A DNA stretch of 64,000 nucleotides from Alphaproteobacteria bacterium (GCA_016861165.1 BOKV01000011.1:1-64000), one strand, 5' to 3'. Shown: positions 28,428 to 37,208, counted from the first letter of the stretch. Numbers and translations: made by a program. Notes: generated by a model not told the origin, from the sequence alone.

Positions 28428-29516
28428 TCAGCCCACCTTTGCCACGCGTTCGTGCCCGGCGACCGTGCGGCCGGTGTGGTCGAAGATGATGAGCTGGTGG
28501 ATGTCGAGATGAACATCGACGATCCGGCCGGTCTCGAAATCGTGGATGCCCGGCGCCAGCATCACCCATTGCTGGCCGGCATAGTCGAGATGGACGAAGC
28601 TCTCCGATCCGGTAATCTCGACCACGTTGACCCTGGCGCTAAGCGCCACGCTGTCGGGCGCGGAGGGCGTGAGCGACAGATGGTGGGCGCGGAAACCAAT
28701 GAGATAGCCGGCGTCGGCGATGTCGGCGAGCTCGGGCGGGAACGGGATGCGGCCACCGCCTTCCAGCTCGAGCACGTGACCGGCCTTGGTGCCGTGCACG
28801 ACGTTCATCGGCGGGTCGGAGAAGGTTCGCGCGGTGACGAGGTCGACCGGACGGCGGTAGACGTCGATGGTCGGGCCGAACTGGGTAAGCCGTCCCTGCG
28901 ACAGCGTCGCCGTATTGCCGCCGAGCAGCAGCGCCTCGGAAGGCTCGGTCGTGGCGTAGACGTATATCGCGCCCGACTCGGCGAAAATCTTGGGCAGCTC
29001 CTCGCGCAGTTCCTCGCGCAGCTTGTAGTCGAGATTGGCCAGCGGCTCGTCGAGCAGCACCAGACCGGCATCCTTGACGATAGCCCGCGCCAGCGCCGTG
29101 CGCTGCTGCTGCCCGCCCGACAGGCTGAGCGGCAGCCGGTCGAGGAAGGGTGTCAGCCGCAGCAGTTCGGCCGCCCGCCTGACCCGGCGGTCGATGCTGG
29201 CGGCGTCGATGCGCGCCAGGCGCAGCGGCGAGGCGATGTTGTCGTAGACCGTCATCGATGGGTAGTTGATGAACTGCTGGTAGACCATGGCGACGTTGCG
29301 GCGCTGGACCGGCACGTCGAGCACGCTGGCTCCGTCAACGCGCACGTCGCCCGAGGTCGGCCGCTCGAGGCCCGCCATCAGGCGCATCAGCGTGGTCTTG
29401 CCGGCAAGCGTCGGCCCCAGCAGCACGTTGAGCGTCCCCCGTTCGAGCCTCATCGATATGTCGTCGATGTGGGCTTCATTGCCGACCCGCTTGCTCACAT
29501 TGACCAGTTCGAGCAT
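28428..29516 (-). CDS. glpS: Glycerol ABC transporter ATP-binding protein
   Basis: A 362-residue CUT1-type ATPase. Walker A is GPTLAGKTT, an unusual form (A before GKT instead of SGC/SGS). The intact signature is LSGGQQQRTALARA and Walker B is VLLDEPLANLD. The switch region reads YATTEPSEAL, so the usual switch histidine (THDQ) is replaced. With the altered signature of GlpT, the two ATPases look complementary, suggesting an asymmetric dimer with one full ATP site. The ATG at 29516 is 10 bases from the glpD stop. Confidence 0.9.
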   Translation of the reverse strand: MLELVNVSKRVGNEAHIDDISMRLERGTLNVLLGPTLAGKTTLMRLMAGLERPTSGDVRVDGASVLDVPVQRRNVAMVYQQFINYPSMTVYDNIASPLRLARIDAASIDRRVRRAAELLRLTPFLDRLPLSLSGGQQQRTALARAIVKDAGLVLLDEPLANLDYKLREELREELPKIFAESGAIYVYATTEPSEALLLGGNTATLSQGRLTQFGPTIDVYRRPVDLVTARTFSDPPMNVVHGTKAGHVLELEGGGRIPFPPELADIADAGYLIGFRAHHLSLTPSAPDSVALSARVNVVEITGSESFVHLDYAGQQWVMLAPGIHDFETGRIVDVHLDIHQLIIFDHTGRTVAGHERVAKVG

Positions 29517-29525
29517 CCGCGTGAC

Positions 29526-31052
29526 CTATTCCGCTGCGTGCCCGGCGGACTGGTCGCGCCTGGCGTCCATCCAGCGGTCGAGTTGCTTCACCTGCGCCGT
29601 CGTCAGCCGGAGCCCGCATTTCGTGCGCCGCCACAGCACATCCTCTGACTTTCTCGCCCACTCGCGATCGATGAGGTGGCCCACCTCGGCGCCGTAGAGG
29701 TCCGCGCCGAAATGCTCGCCCAGTTCGCCGGTCGAACGCGCCGGACCGAGGATGGCGCGCGCCGTCGTGCCGTATTGGCGCACCAGCCGGCGGGCATGGC
29801 CGGCCTCCAGAAAGGGATAGGTCTGGCGCAGGCGCCCGACCTCTCCCTCGAAATCGGTTTGCGGGAAATCGCCGCCGGGGAGCGGCGCGGCGGCCGTCCA
29901 CCGTTCGCCGCGGCGGCCGAGCACCTCCTCGATGCGCGCCAGCACCGTCTCGGCGAGCCGTCGATAGGTGGTGATCTTGCCGCCGAAGATGTTGATCAAC
30001 ACCGCGTCGCGGCCTTCGCCGTCAGTCTTGAGCACGTAGTCGCGGGTCGCCTCCTGCGCGCGGGTGGCGCCGTCGTCGAACAGCGGCCGCACGCCGGAGA
30101 AGGTCCAGATGATGTCGTCCGGCGTCACCGGCTCACGGAAATATTCACTCGCCCCGGCGCACAGATAATCGATCTCGTCGTCGGCGATGGCCACCCCGTC
30201 GAGGCTGCCGTCATAGTCGAGGTCGGTGGTGCCGATCAGCGTGAAGTCGCTCTCGAAGGGAATGGCGAAAAAGATGCGCCCGTCGCGATTCTGGAAGAAG
30301 TAGGAGCGCTCATGGGCGTATTTGCGGGCGATGACGATGTGGCTGCCCTTTACCAGACGGACGTTGTGCACGTTGTTGCCGCCGAGGGCGTTGCCGAGGA
30401 CCTGATCGACCCAGGGGCCGGCGGCATTGACGAGCAGACGCGCGGAAACCGCGCTGCGCTCGCCGGTGGCGCGGTCCACCGTCTCGATCCGCCAAAGCCC
30501 GTCATCTCGCCGGGCTGAGACGACTTCGGTGCGGGTGAGGATGCGGGCGCCGCGGTCGGCCGCGTCGCGGGCGTTGAGCACGACCAGCCTGGCGTCGTTG
30601 GCCCAGCAGTCTGAGAACTCGAAGGCGCGGGTGAACTCCGGCTTCAACGGCTCGCCGGCCTCGTCCCGGTGCAAATCGAGCACGCGGGTCGGCGGCAGCA
30701 GCCGGCGCCCGCCGATATGGTCATAGAGGAACAGGCCGAGCCGGATCAGCCAGGCCGGGCGCAGGTCGCGGTGGTGCGGCAGCACCAGACGCAACGGCCA
30801 GATGACGTGCGGGGCATTGCGCCACAGCACCTCGCGCTCCTTGAGCGCCTCGCGCACCAGCCGGAACTCGTAGTGTTCGAGATAGCGCAGGCCGCCATGG
30901 ACGAGCTTGGTGGAAGCCGACGATGTGCCGCAGGCGAGGTCGTCGCGCTCGGCCAGCATGACCGAAAAGCCGCGCCCGGCGGCGTCGCGGGCGATGCCGC
31001 AGCCATTGATGCCGCCGCCGATGACAAAAATGTCGACGGTCTCTGCCGACAA
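29526..31052 (-). CDS. glpD: Glycerol-3-phosphate dehydrogenase, FAD-dependent (TTG start)
   Basis: Oxidises sn-glycerol 3-phosphate to dihydroxyacetone phosphate at the inner membrane, passing electrons to quinone. The 508 residues have the FAD motif IGGGINGCGIARD near residue 11, GTSSASTKLVHGGLRYLE, and LIGTTDLDYDG. The C-terminal helical DAO_C domain ends with RDQSAGHAAE. The start is TTG at 31052 with GGGAGGAGCG upstream; no ATG fits. It sits between glpR and the importer genes. A glycerol kinase gene is not in the window. Confidence 0.94.
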   Translation of the reverse strand: MSAETVDIFVIGGGINGCGIARDAAGRGFSVMLAERDDLACGTSSASTKLVHGGLRYLEHYEFRLVREALKEREVLWRNAPHVIWPLRLVLPHHRDLRPAWLIRLGLFLYDHIGGRRLLPPTRVLDLHRDEAGEPLKPEFTRAFEFSDCWANDARLVVLNARDAADRGARILTRTEVVSARRDDGLWRIETVDRATGERSAVSARLLVNAAGPWVDQVLGNALGGNNVHNVRLVKGSHIVIARKYAHERSYFFQNRDGRIFFAIPFESDFTLIGTTDLDYDGSLDGVAIADDEIDYLCAGASEYFREPVTPDDIIWTFSGVRPLFDDGATRAQEATRDYVLKTDGEGRDAVLINIFGGKITTYRRLAETVLARIEEVLGRRGERWTAAAPLPGGDFPQTDFEGEVGRLRQTYPFLEAGHARRLVRQYGTTARAILGPARSTGELGEHFGADLYGAEVGHLIDREWARKSEDVLWRRTKCGLRLTTAQVKQLDRWMDARRDQSAGHAAE

Positions 31053-31100
31053 GAAACGCTCCTCCCGTCCCGCTTGTTCGCGCGGGTTGGCTCAGGATAG

Positions 31101-31128
31101 GACGAAAAAAAAGCGAAAGTCAAACGAA
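31101..31128. promoter_or_regulatory. Possible second GlpR-binding region before glpD
   Basis: On the minus strand this stretch reads TTCGTTTGACTTTCGCTTTT and then TTTTCG, i.e. spaced TTCG half-sites like those bound by GlpR-type DeoR repressors. It lies in the 104-base glpR-glpD gap, where an internal promoter would be expected. It is not a clean palindrome, so the call is weak. Confidence 0.4.
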
Positions 31129-31156
31129 GGCGGGGTTTTCACACGTTCGGCGCCGG

Positions 31157-31921
31157 CTAAGGCCGCGTCTCGAGCAGGCGAACCTTGTATTCGTTAAGCA
31201 ATTGGCGGAATCCCGGCAGCGGGCAGTGGTCGGTCACGAAGGTGTCGATCCTGGAGATGTCGGCGATGCGCATCGGCGCACGGCGGTCGAACTTGGTGGC
31301 GTCGGTGACGAGAATGATGTGGGCAGCGTTGGCCATGATCGCCTGGGCGACACTGACCTCGCGCAGGTCGAAGTCGAGCAGGGCGCCACTGGCGTCGATC
31401 GCCGAGGTGCCGATGATCGCGTAGTCGACCTTGAAGCGGTTGAAGAAGTCGACGGCCGTCTCGCCGACGAGGGCGCCGTCCGAGTGGCGCACGACGCCGC
31501 CGGAGAGGATCACCTCGATCGATGGGCTTTCACGCAAGATATTAGCAACATTGATATTGTTTGTGATGACCAGCAACCCATTGCGAACCAGCAGGGCCTT
31601 GGCGACCGCTTCCGTGGTGGTGCCGATATTGATGAACAGCGACGAGTTGTCGGGGATCAGCCGGGCCGTCGCCTCGCCGATTGCCTGCTTGGCCTCAGCC
31701 GCGATCATTCGCCGCTGTTCGTATTCGAGGTTCTCGTTGGTGGTGGGGTAGAGCGCGCCGCCATGGATGCGCACCAGCTGGCCGTTATTGCACAGGTCGT
31801 TGAGGTCGCGGCGGATGGTCTGCGGCGTCATCCCGAAGGTCTGGGCGAGCTGTTCGACCATCACCCGTCCGCGTGATTTCGCCAGTTCGACGATCTGTGC
31901 CTGGCGGGGCGTCAGATACAT
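31157..31921 (-). CDS. glpR: DeoR-family repressor of glycerol metabolism
   Basis: A 254-residue DeoR-family regulator. The N-terminal winged HTH (RQAQIVELAKSRGRVMVEQL then TPQTIRRDL) is followed by the sugar-phosphate-sensing domain, with INIGTTTEAVAKALL and LVGETAVDFFNRFKVDYAIIG. The ATG at 31921 lies 31 bases downstream of a GTTCGAAAACGAAC palindrome, which suggests autoregulation. It heads the leftward glp operon; glycerol 3-phosphate is the expected inducer. The upstream frame to 31969 reads through the operator and is unlikely. Confidence 0.9.
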   Translation of the reverse strand: MYLTPRQAQIVELAKSRGRVMVEQLAQTFGMTPQTIRRDLNDLCNNGQLVRIHGGALYPTTNENLEYEQRRMIAAEAKQAIGEATARLIPDNSSLFINIGTTTEAVAKALLVRNGLLVITNNINVANILRESPSIEVILSGGVVRHSDGALVGETAVDFFNRFKVDYAIIGTSAIDASGALLDFDLREVSVAQAIMANAAHIILVTDATKFDRRAPMRIADISRIDTFVTDHCPLPGFRQLLNEYKVRLLETRP

Positions 31922-31951
31922 GAGCCACGGTCCCGACGGTGATGGGCTTCG

Positions 31952-31965
31952 GTTCGAAAACGAAC
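31952..31965 (-). promoter_or_regulatory. GlpR operator
   Basis: GTTCGAAAACGAAC: arms GTTCG and CGAAC around AAAA. This is very close to the E. coli GlpR consensus (TTCG-N4-CGAA core). It lies directly upstream of glpR and should control the whole glpRDSTPQUV unit. Confidence 0.8.
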
Positions 31966-32193
31966 ACAAACAGAAAAGCGGTATTTTCCTCTACACCCGC
32001 GAAGCCGGGGCCGGCAAGCCTCGGCGACGTGGCGATCGTGGTTGCTCAATCGGCTGCCACGTGCGGCCGCTGGCGCCGGCGGGCGCAGCTGCCGTGTTGA
32101 CGGATCGGCCAAGGCCGGGACATTTGGTTGGCCGATCCGCGTCGCCCCGGTCGCCGCGAGGGCCGGCCCGGCACGTGCATGGAGTGACAGCGC

Positions 32194-33858
32194 ATGACCC
32201 GACAGGTCCGCAACGTCCTGTTCATCATGTTCGATCAGTTGCGGTTCGACTATCTGAGCTGCGCCGGGCACCGCCACTTGCACACGCCCCACATCGATGG
32301 GCTGGCGGCGCGCGGTGTGCGCTTCACCCGCGCCTACGCGCAGTCCACCATCTGCGGCGCCTCGCGCATGAGCTTCTATACCGGCCGATATGTCTCCAGC
32401 CACGGCGCCGCATGGAACAACTTTCCGCTCAAGGCCGGCGAACTGACGCTGGGTGACCATCTGCGCCGGCACGGCGTCGACTGCTGGCTGGTCGGCAAGA
32501 CCCACATGAAGGCCGATGAGGAAGGGCTCGACCGGCTTGGCATCGCCCGCGACTCGATCATCGGCGCCCGCCTGTCGGAATGTGGCTTCGACGTGCATAC
32601 GCGCGATGACGGCCTTTGGGCGCAGGGCGAGGACGGCTTCTACGACACCCGGCGCTCACCCTACAACGAATACCTTGCCCGCCGCGGCTATGCAGGCGAG
32701 AACCCCTGGGCCAGCAACGCCAATGCCGGCGTCGATGGCGACGGCGACATCGCCAGCGGCTGGCTGATGAAGAATGCGCGCCTGGCCGCCAACATCGCCG
32801 AGGAGGACAGCGAGACGCCGTGGCTCACCTCGCGGGCGATCGATTTCCTGGCGAGCGAGGAGGCGCAGGAACCCTGGCTGTGCCACCTGTCCTACATCAA
32901 GCCGCACTGGCCCTACATCGTGCCGGCGCCCTATCACGCCATGTACGGGCCGCGGCACATCCAGCCGGTGGCGCGCCACGGCGACGAGCGGGTCGATCCG
33001 CATCCGGTCTACGCGCAGTTCATGGAAGGCGCCATCGGCCGCGCGTTCCGGCGTGACGAGGTGCGCGAGACGGTGATCCCGGCCTATATGGGGCTCGTCA
33101 GGCAGTGCGACGACCAGATCGGCCGGCTGCTGGCCCATCTCGAACGGACCGGCCGCCTCGACGACACCATGATCGTGCTGACCTCGGACCATGGCGACTA
33201 TCTGGGTGACCACTGGCTCGGCGAGAAGGACCTGTTCCACGACCCCTCAGTGCGCATTCCGCTGATCGTCTACGATCCGCGCCCGCAGGCCGATGCCACT
33301 CGCGGCAGCGTCTGCGATGCGCTGGTCGAAGCGATCGATCTGGCGCCGACCTTCCTCGATGCGCTCGGCGCCGAAGTGCCGGGCCACGTCCTCGAAGGCC
33401 GCTCGCTCGTCCCCTTCCTGCACGGGCGCCGGCCCGACGACTGGCGCAGCTTCGTGATCAGCGAATATGACTACTCGGCGACGCCGATGGCGGGCCGGCT
33501 CGGCGTGAAGCCGCGCGACGCGCGCCTGTTCATGGTGGTGAGCGACCGCTTCAAGCTCATCCACGCCGAGGGCGGCTTCCGGCCGATGCTGTTCGACCTC
33601 GTCGACGATCCGCAGGAATTCCACGATCTAGGCGCCGGCAACGCCCATGGCGACGTCATCGAGGCGATGTACCGCCACCTGTTCGCCTGGGCGCGGCGCA
33701 TGTCGCAGCGAACCACCATTTCCGACGAGGCGATCCTGGCCATGCGTGCGCGCGGCTCGGGCGGCAAGGGCATCGTGCTCGGCGCCTTCGACGAGAGCGA
33801 CGTCGAGCCGGCGCTGCTCGCCAAATATCGCGGCAAGGCGCCGCCGCGCGCCAGGTAG
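32194..33858 (+). CDS. Type I sulfatase / phosphonate monoester hydrolase family
   Basis: A 554-residue alkaline-phosphatase-superfamily hydrolase. The nucleophile motif C54-G-A-S-R58 is followed by MSFYTGRY. The cysteine would need conversion to formylglycine, and the motif fits the CxAxR/CxPxR recognition by the maturation enzyme. Metal residues are D14-Q in FIMFDQLRFDY (Q in place of the second D, as in phosphonate monoester hydrolases) and TSDHGDYLGDH. No signal peptide is seen, so it should be cytosolic. The ATG at 32194 has GGAGTGA upstream. No maturation enzyme lies nearby. The next gene, 43 bases on, encodes a DapA-fold enzyme. The substrate may be a sulfate, phosphonate or phosphate ester. 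Confidence 0.88.
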   Translation: MTRQVRNVLFIMFDQLRFDYLSCAGHRHLHTPHIDGLAARGVRFTRAYAQSTICGASRMSFYTGRYVSSHGAAWNNFPLKAGELTLGDHLRRHGVDCWLVGKTHMKADEEGLDRLGIARDSIIGARLSECGFDVHTRDDGLWAQGEDGFYDTRRSPYNEYLARRGYAGENPWASNANAGVDGDGDIASGWLMKNARLAANIAEEDSETPWLTSRAIDFLASEEAQEPWLCHLSYIKPHWPYIVPAPYHAMYGPRHIQPVARHGDERVDPHPVYAQFMEGAIGRAFRRDEVRETVIPAYMGLVRQCDDQIGRLLAHLERTGRLDDTMIVLTSDHGDYLGDHWLGEKDLFHDPSVRIPLIVYDPRPQADATRGSVCDALVEAIDLAPTFLDALGAEVPGHVLEGRSLVPFLHGRRPDDWRSFVISEYDYSATPMAGRLGVKPRDARLFMVVSDRFKLIHAEGGFRPMLFDLVDDPQEFHDLGAGNAHGDVIEAMYRHLFAWARRMSQRTTISDEAILAMRARGSGGKGIVLGAFDESDVEPALLAKYRGKAPPRAR

Positions 33859-33901
33859 AATTGGATCGCCAGACCACAATCCGTCGTCGGGAGAGCAGCC
33901 C

Positions 33902-34819
33902 ATGAGCCAACCACTGTCCGGCATCCTGCCCGTCGCGCCGACGCCGTTCCATGACGACGGTCGGCTCGACCGGGAGGGCATGCGACGCGTCCTTGACTGC
34001 ATGATCGACCAGGGCGTCGACGCCATCTGCATCCTTGCCAACTATTCGGAGCAGTTTCTGCTTTCCGACGAGGAGCGGGCGCTGCTCATGCGCCTCAGCC
34101 TCGAACATGTCGCCGGGCGCCGGCCGGTCATCGTCACCATCAGCCATTTCAGCACGGCGATCGCGGTCGCGCGTGCCCGGGCGGCCGAGGCCATGGGCGC
34201 GGCCATGGTGATGATGATGCCGCCCTATCACGGGGTCGGCCTCGTCCCCGCCGAAGCGGGCATCATTGAGCACTTCCGGGCAGTCAGCGACGCCATCTCG
34301 ATCCCGATCATGGTGCAGGACGCGCCGCTCTCCGGCGTGTCGCTGCCGGTGCCGCTGCTGGCGCGCATGGCGCGCGAGATCGACAATGTCAGCTATTTCA
34401 AGATCGAGACGCCGTTCGCCGCCGACAAGCTCGCCGCCCTCATCGAGGCCGGCGGAGCCGACATTCTTGGTCCGTTCGACGGCGAGGAGGCGGTGACGCT
34501 GCTGGTCGACCTCGACGCCGGCGCGACCGGAACGATGACATCGGCGATGCTGCCGGACAAGATCCGGCCGATCGTTACCGAATACCGCGCCGGCAATGCC
34601 GAGGCGGCGCTCGCCCAGTGGAAGCTCTGCCTGCCGCTCATCAATCACGAAAACCGCCAGTGCGGGCTGCGGGCGGCGAAGGCGGTGTTCACGGAGGGCG
34701 GCGTCATCGCCAGCGACCACGTGCGCCACCCGCTGAGGCCGATGTCGGAACGCACCCGCGCGCGGCTCCTCCAGCTCGCGCGCGAACTGGACCTGATGGC
34801 GCTGCGCTGGGGGAAATAG
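33902..34819 (+). CDS. Dihydrodipicolinate synthase/N-acetylneuraminate lyase family protein
   Basis: A 305-residue DapA-fold TIM barrel. The Schiff-base lysine is K167 in YFKIET and the catalytic tyrosine is Y109 in PPYHG. The phosphate/carboxylate-binding motif that is GTTGE in DapA reads ANYSE here (46-50), which argues against lysine biosynthesis. It favours a 2-oxo acid aldolase or 2-keto-3-deoxy sugar acid dehydratase. The ATG at 33902 has GGGAGAG upstream. It probably shares a transcript with the sulfatase. The substrate is unknown. Confidence 0.88.
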   Translation: MSQPLSGILPVAPTPFHDDGRLDREGMRRVLDCMIDQGVDAICILANYSEQFLLSDEERALLMRLSLEHVAGRRPVIVTISHFSTAIAVARARAAEAMGAAMVMMMPPYHGVGLVPAEAGIIEHFRAVSDAISIPIMVQDAPLSGVSLPVPLLARMAREIDNVSYFKIETPFAADKLAALIEAGGADILGPFDGEEAVTLLVDLDAGATGTMTSAMLPDKIRPIVTEYRAGNAEAALAQWKLCLPLINHENRQCGLRAAKAVFTEGGVIASDHVRHPLRPMSERTRARLLQLARELDLMALRWGK

Positions 34820-34936
34820 GACGCGGCGCCGACGGGGGCGCACTGTCGGCATGCTGTTGGCGTCGCCATGGTCTGGCGGACCGTTAGCGGCTATCATCGC
34901 GGGCTTCGACATCGAACGCAGACCGATCCCGTCCGG

Positions 34937-35845
34937 ATGGCCTTCACGATCCGACAGCTCCAGTACTTCGTCGCCGTCGCCGAGTTCGGCTCGGTGTCGG
35001 CCGCCGCCCATGCGCTGTCCATCTCGCAATCGGCCGTCACCGAGGCGATCAAGGACATGGAATCGGATCTCGGCGTTTTCCTGTTCGACCGCCATCGGCG
35101 CGGCATCTCGGTCACCCACAAGGGGCACCAGTTCCTGCGCCACGCCAACACGATCCTCGCCTCGGTCTCCGATGCCCGCCGGGCCTTCGCCGATGTCGAG
35201 GAATTGGTCGCCGGAAAGCTGCAACTCGGCGTCACTTCGCTGGTAGCGGGCTATGTGCTGTCCGACGTCCTGGCGCGCTACCGGCGGGCCAATCCCGCCG
35301 TCGTGATCAACGCCATCGAGGACAATGGCGAATATCTCGAACACCTGCTGATCGGCGGTGAACTCGATGTGGCGGTGATGGTGATCTCCAATCTGCGCGA
35401 CCGCATGGCGCTTCAGTCGGAAATCCTCGAGGTCTCGCCGTTCCGGCTGTGGATGCCGCTCGGCCATCGCCTGTCGACATCGTTCAGCATCAGTCTCGCC
35501 GACATCCTGGCCGAGCCGCTGATCATGCTGACGGTCGACGAGATGGAGGAGGCGACCATCCGCCTGCTCGGCGCGCTCGGCACCCGGCCGCATGTCGCGT
35601 TCCGCACGCGTTCGGTGGAGGCGGTGCGCAGCCTCGTTGCCACCGGCGCCGGAGTGGCGCTGCTGCCCGACCTCGTCTACCGGCCGTGGTCGCTGGAGGG
35701 CGACCGCATCGAATCGCGCGATGTTTCGGCCTCGCTGCCCATCGTCCAGGTCGGCGTGGTGTGGCGGCGGGGCTCGACATTGTCGCGCGCGGCGCAGGAC
35801 TTTGTCGGGGTCGCCCAGGCGCAGCGGCCGTTCCGCCAGCGCTAG
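34937..35845 (+). CDS. LysR-family transcriptional regulator
   Basis: A 302-residue LysR regulator. The N-terminal HTH is FTIRQLQYFVAVAEFGSVSA with SISQSAVTEAIKDME; the C-terminal part is a periplasmic-binding-protein-like effector domain. The ATG at 34937 gives the standard N-terminus, but no strong ribosome site is visible; the frame is open from 34868. A perfect ATC-N9-GAT palindrome lies 22 bases after its stop, in front of the polyamine-type operon, which is therefore its most likely target, either by activation from upstream or read-through. Confidence 0.9.
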   Translation: MAFTIRQLQYFVAVAEFGSVSAAAHALSISQSAVTEAIKDMESDLGVFLFDRHRRGISVTHKGHQFLRHANTILASVSDARRAFADVEELVAGKLQLGVTSLVAGYVLSDVLARYRRANPAVVINAIEDNGEYLEHLLIGGELDVAVMVISNLRDRMALQSEILEVSPFRLWMPLGHRLSTSFSISLADILAEPLIMLTVDEMEEATIRLLGALGTRPHVAFRTRSVEAVRSLVATGAGVALLPDLVYRPWSLEGDRIESRDVSASLPIVQVGVVWRRGSTLSRAAQDFVGVAQAQRPFRQR

Positions 35846-35866
35846 GGATGTCGCGCCTGATTGTGG

Positions 35867-35883
35867 TATCGGAATTTCCGATA
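35867..35883 (+). promoter_or_regulatory. LysR-type palindrome before the polyamine operon
   Basis: TATCGGAA-T-TTCCGATA, a perfect 8-base inverted repeat with a one-base centre, containing the ATC-N9-GAT / T-N11-A pattern of LysR-type binding sites. It lies 106 bases upstream of the first transporter gene and directly after the lysR gene. Confidence 0.75.
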
Positions 35884-35988
35884 ATGCACTTCTGATAAAA
35901 AAAATTGCGAACGCGGCCGGCTGCGCCCACAGTCGCGTCCGGGAACACAGTCGCCGAAAGAACTCGGCGCTACCATGGGAGACCGGCA

Positions 35989-37149
35989 ATGAACCGTCTG
36001 ATGAGAGGCTGCTCAGCCTTCGCGATTGCGTTCGCGCTTGGCGCCAACGCCATCGCCGCGGATATGAAAACCGAGCTCGGACCGGGAGAGGGCCAGGTCA
36101 ACATCGTCGCCTGGCCGGGCTATATCGAGCGTGGCGAGACAGACCCCGCCTTCGACTGGGTGACCAAATTCGAGGAGGCGACCAGCTGCAAGGTCAACGT
36201 CAAGACCGCCAACACCTCCGACGAGATGGTGGCGCTGATGAACGAGGGCGGCTTCGATCTGGTCACGGCCTCCGGCGACGCCTCGCTGCGGCTGGTGGCC
36301 GGCAAGCGGGTGCAGCCGATCAATCCCGCCCTCATCCCGAGCTGGAAGGACCTCGACCCGCGGCTCGAAAGCGCGCCCTGGCACACCGTCGACGGTGTTC
36401 ACTACGGCACGCCCTACATGTGGGGCCCCAACGTCCTGATGTACAACACCAACGTCTTCAACGAGCCGCCGACCTCGTGGAAGGTGGTGTTCGAGGAAAT
36501 GACGCTGCCCGACGGCAAGTCCAACAAGGGTCGCGTCCAGGCCTATGACGGGCCGATCCATGTCGCCGACGCGGCACTCTATCTGATGCACCACAAGCCG
36601 GAACTCGGCATCAAGAGCCCGTATGAACTGAACGAGGAGCAGTACAAGGCAGCGCTCGACCTGCTGCGCCAGCAGCGCCAGCTTGTCGGCCGCTATTGGC
36701 ACGACGCCTTCATCCAGATCGACGACTTCAAGAACGAGGGCGTCGTTGCGTCGGGCTCGTGGCCGTTCCAGGTCAACCTGCTGCAGGGCCAGGGCGCGCC
36801 GATCGCCTCGGTCATCCCCGAGGAAGGCGTCACCGGCTGGGCCGACACCACCATGATGCATGTCGACGCGGCCAACCCCAACTGCGCCTACATGTGGATG
36901 GAGCACACGCTGTCGTCGAACCTGCCGAGCGATCTGTCGGTGTGGTTCGGCGCCAACCCGCCGGTGCTGGCGGCCTGCTCCGACGGACGCGGCATGCAGA
37001 CGCCGGAGGGCTGCACCAAGAACGGCCTCGACGATTTCGAGAAGGTCCGCTTCTGGACGACCCCGGTCGCCAACTGCGCCTCGCAGGAGCAGTGCGTGCC
37101 CTACTATCGCTGGGTGTCGGACTATATCGGCGTGATCGGCGGCCGCTGA
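35989..37149 (+). CDS. Polyamine-type ABC substrate-binding protein (YdcS-like)
   Basis: A 386-residue periplasmic protein of the spermidine/putrescine-binding family. Residues 1-24 are a signal peptide (MNRLMRGCSAFAIAFALGAN, cut after AIAA). VNIVAWPGYIERGETDP opens the mature fold, and MWGPNVLMYNTNVF and GYIEYGWADTTM-like segments follow (GWADTTMMH here). The ATG at 35989 has GGGAGA upstream. It heads an operon in the order ydcS-T-U-V-patD as in E. coli. Six cysteines near the C-terminus (CSDGRGMQTPEGC, NCASQEQC) may form periplasmic disulfides. Confidence 0.88.
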   Translation: MNRLMRGCSAFAIAFALGANAIAADMKTELGPGEGQVNIVAWPGYIERGETDPAFDWVTKFEEATSCKVNVKTANTSDEMVALMNEGGFDLVTASGDASLRLVAGKRVQPINPALIPSWKDLDPRLESAPWHTVDGVHYGTPYMWGPNVLMYNTNVFNEPPTSWKVVFEEMTLPDGKSNKGRVQAYDGPIHVADAALYLMHHKPELGIKSPYELNEEQYKAALDLLRQQRQLVGRYWHDAFIQIDDFKNEGVVASGSWPFQVNLLQGQGAPIASVIPEEGVTGWADTTMMHVDAANPNCAYMWMEHTLSSNLPSDLSVWFGANPPVLAACSDGRGMQTPEGCTKNGLDDFEKVRFWTTPVANCASQEQCVPYYRWVSDYIGVIGGR

Positions 37150-37182
37150 TCGACCAGACGGCGCGGGCAGGCCCGGCGGCAG

Positions 37183-37208
37183 CCGGCAGCGGATTGAACC
37201 GCTTGCCG
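37183..37208 (+). promoter_or_regulatory. Hairpin downstream of the binding-protein gene
   Basis: CCGGCA-GCGG at 37183-37192 pairs with CCGC-T-TGCCGG at 37199-37208 (one bulged base, 6-base loop). It lies in the 112-base gap before the ATPase gene and has no T-run. Such structures often stabilise the upstream binding-protein message. Confidence 0.55.

Noticed and set aside
27339-29648. A 769-residue plus-strand frame across glpT and glpS
   Set aside because: Antisense shadow of two clear ABC ATPases.
33902-34819. Lysine-biosynthesis dapA
   Set aside because: The GTTGE motif is replaced by ANYSE and the neighbours are a sulfatase and a LysR regulator, not lysine genes.
35989-37149. A polyhydroxybutyrate synthase role, as once suggested for YdcS
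   Set aside because: The sequence shows a signal peptide and periplasmic binding-protein fold with a full ABC operon; nothing in it indicates a synthase.
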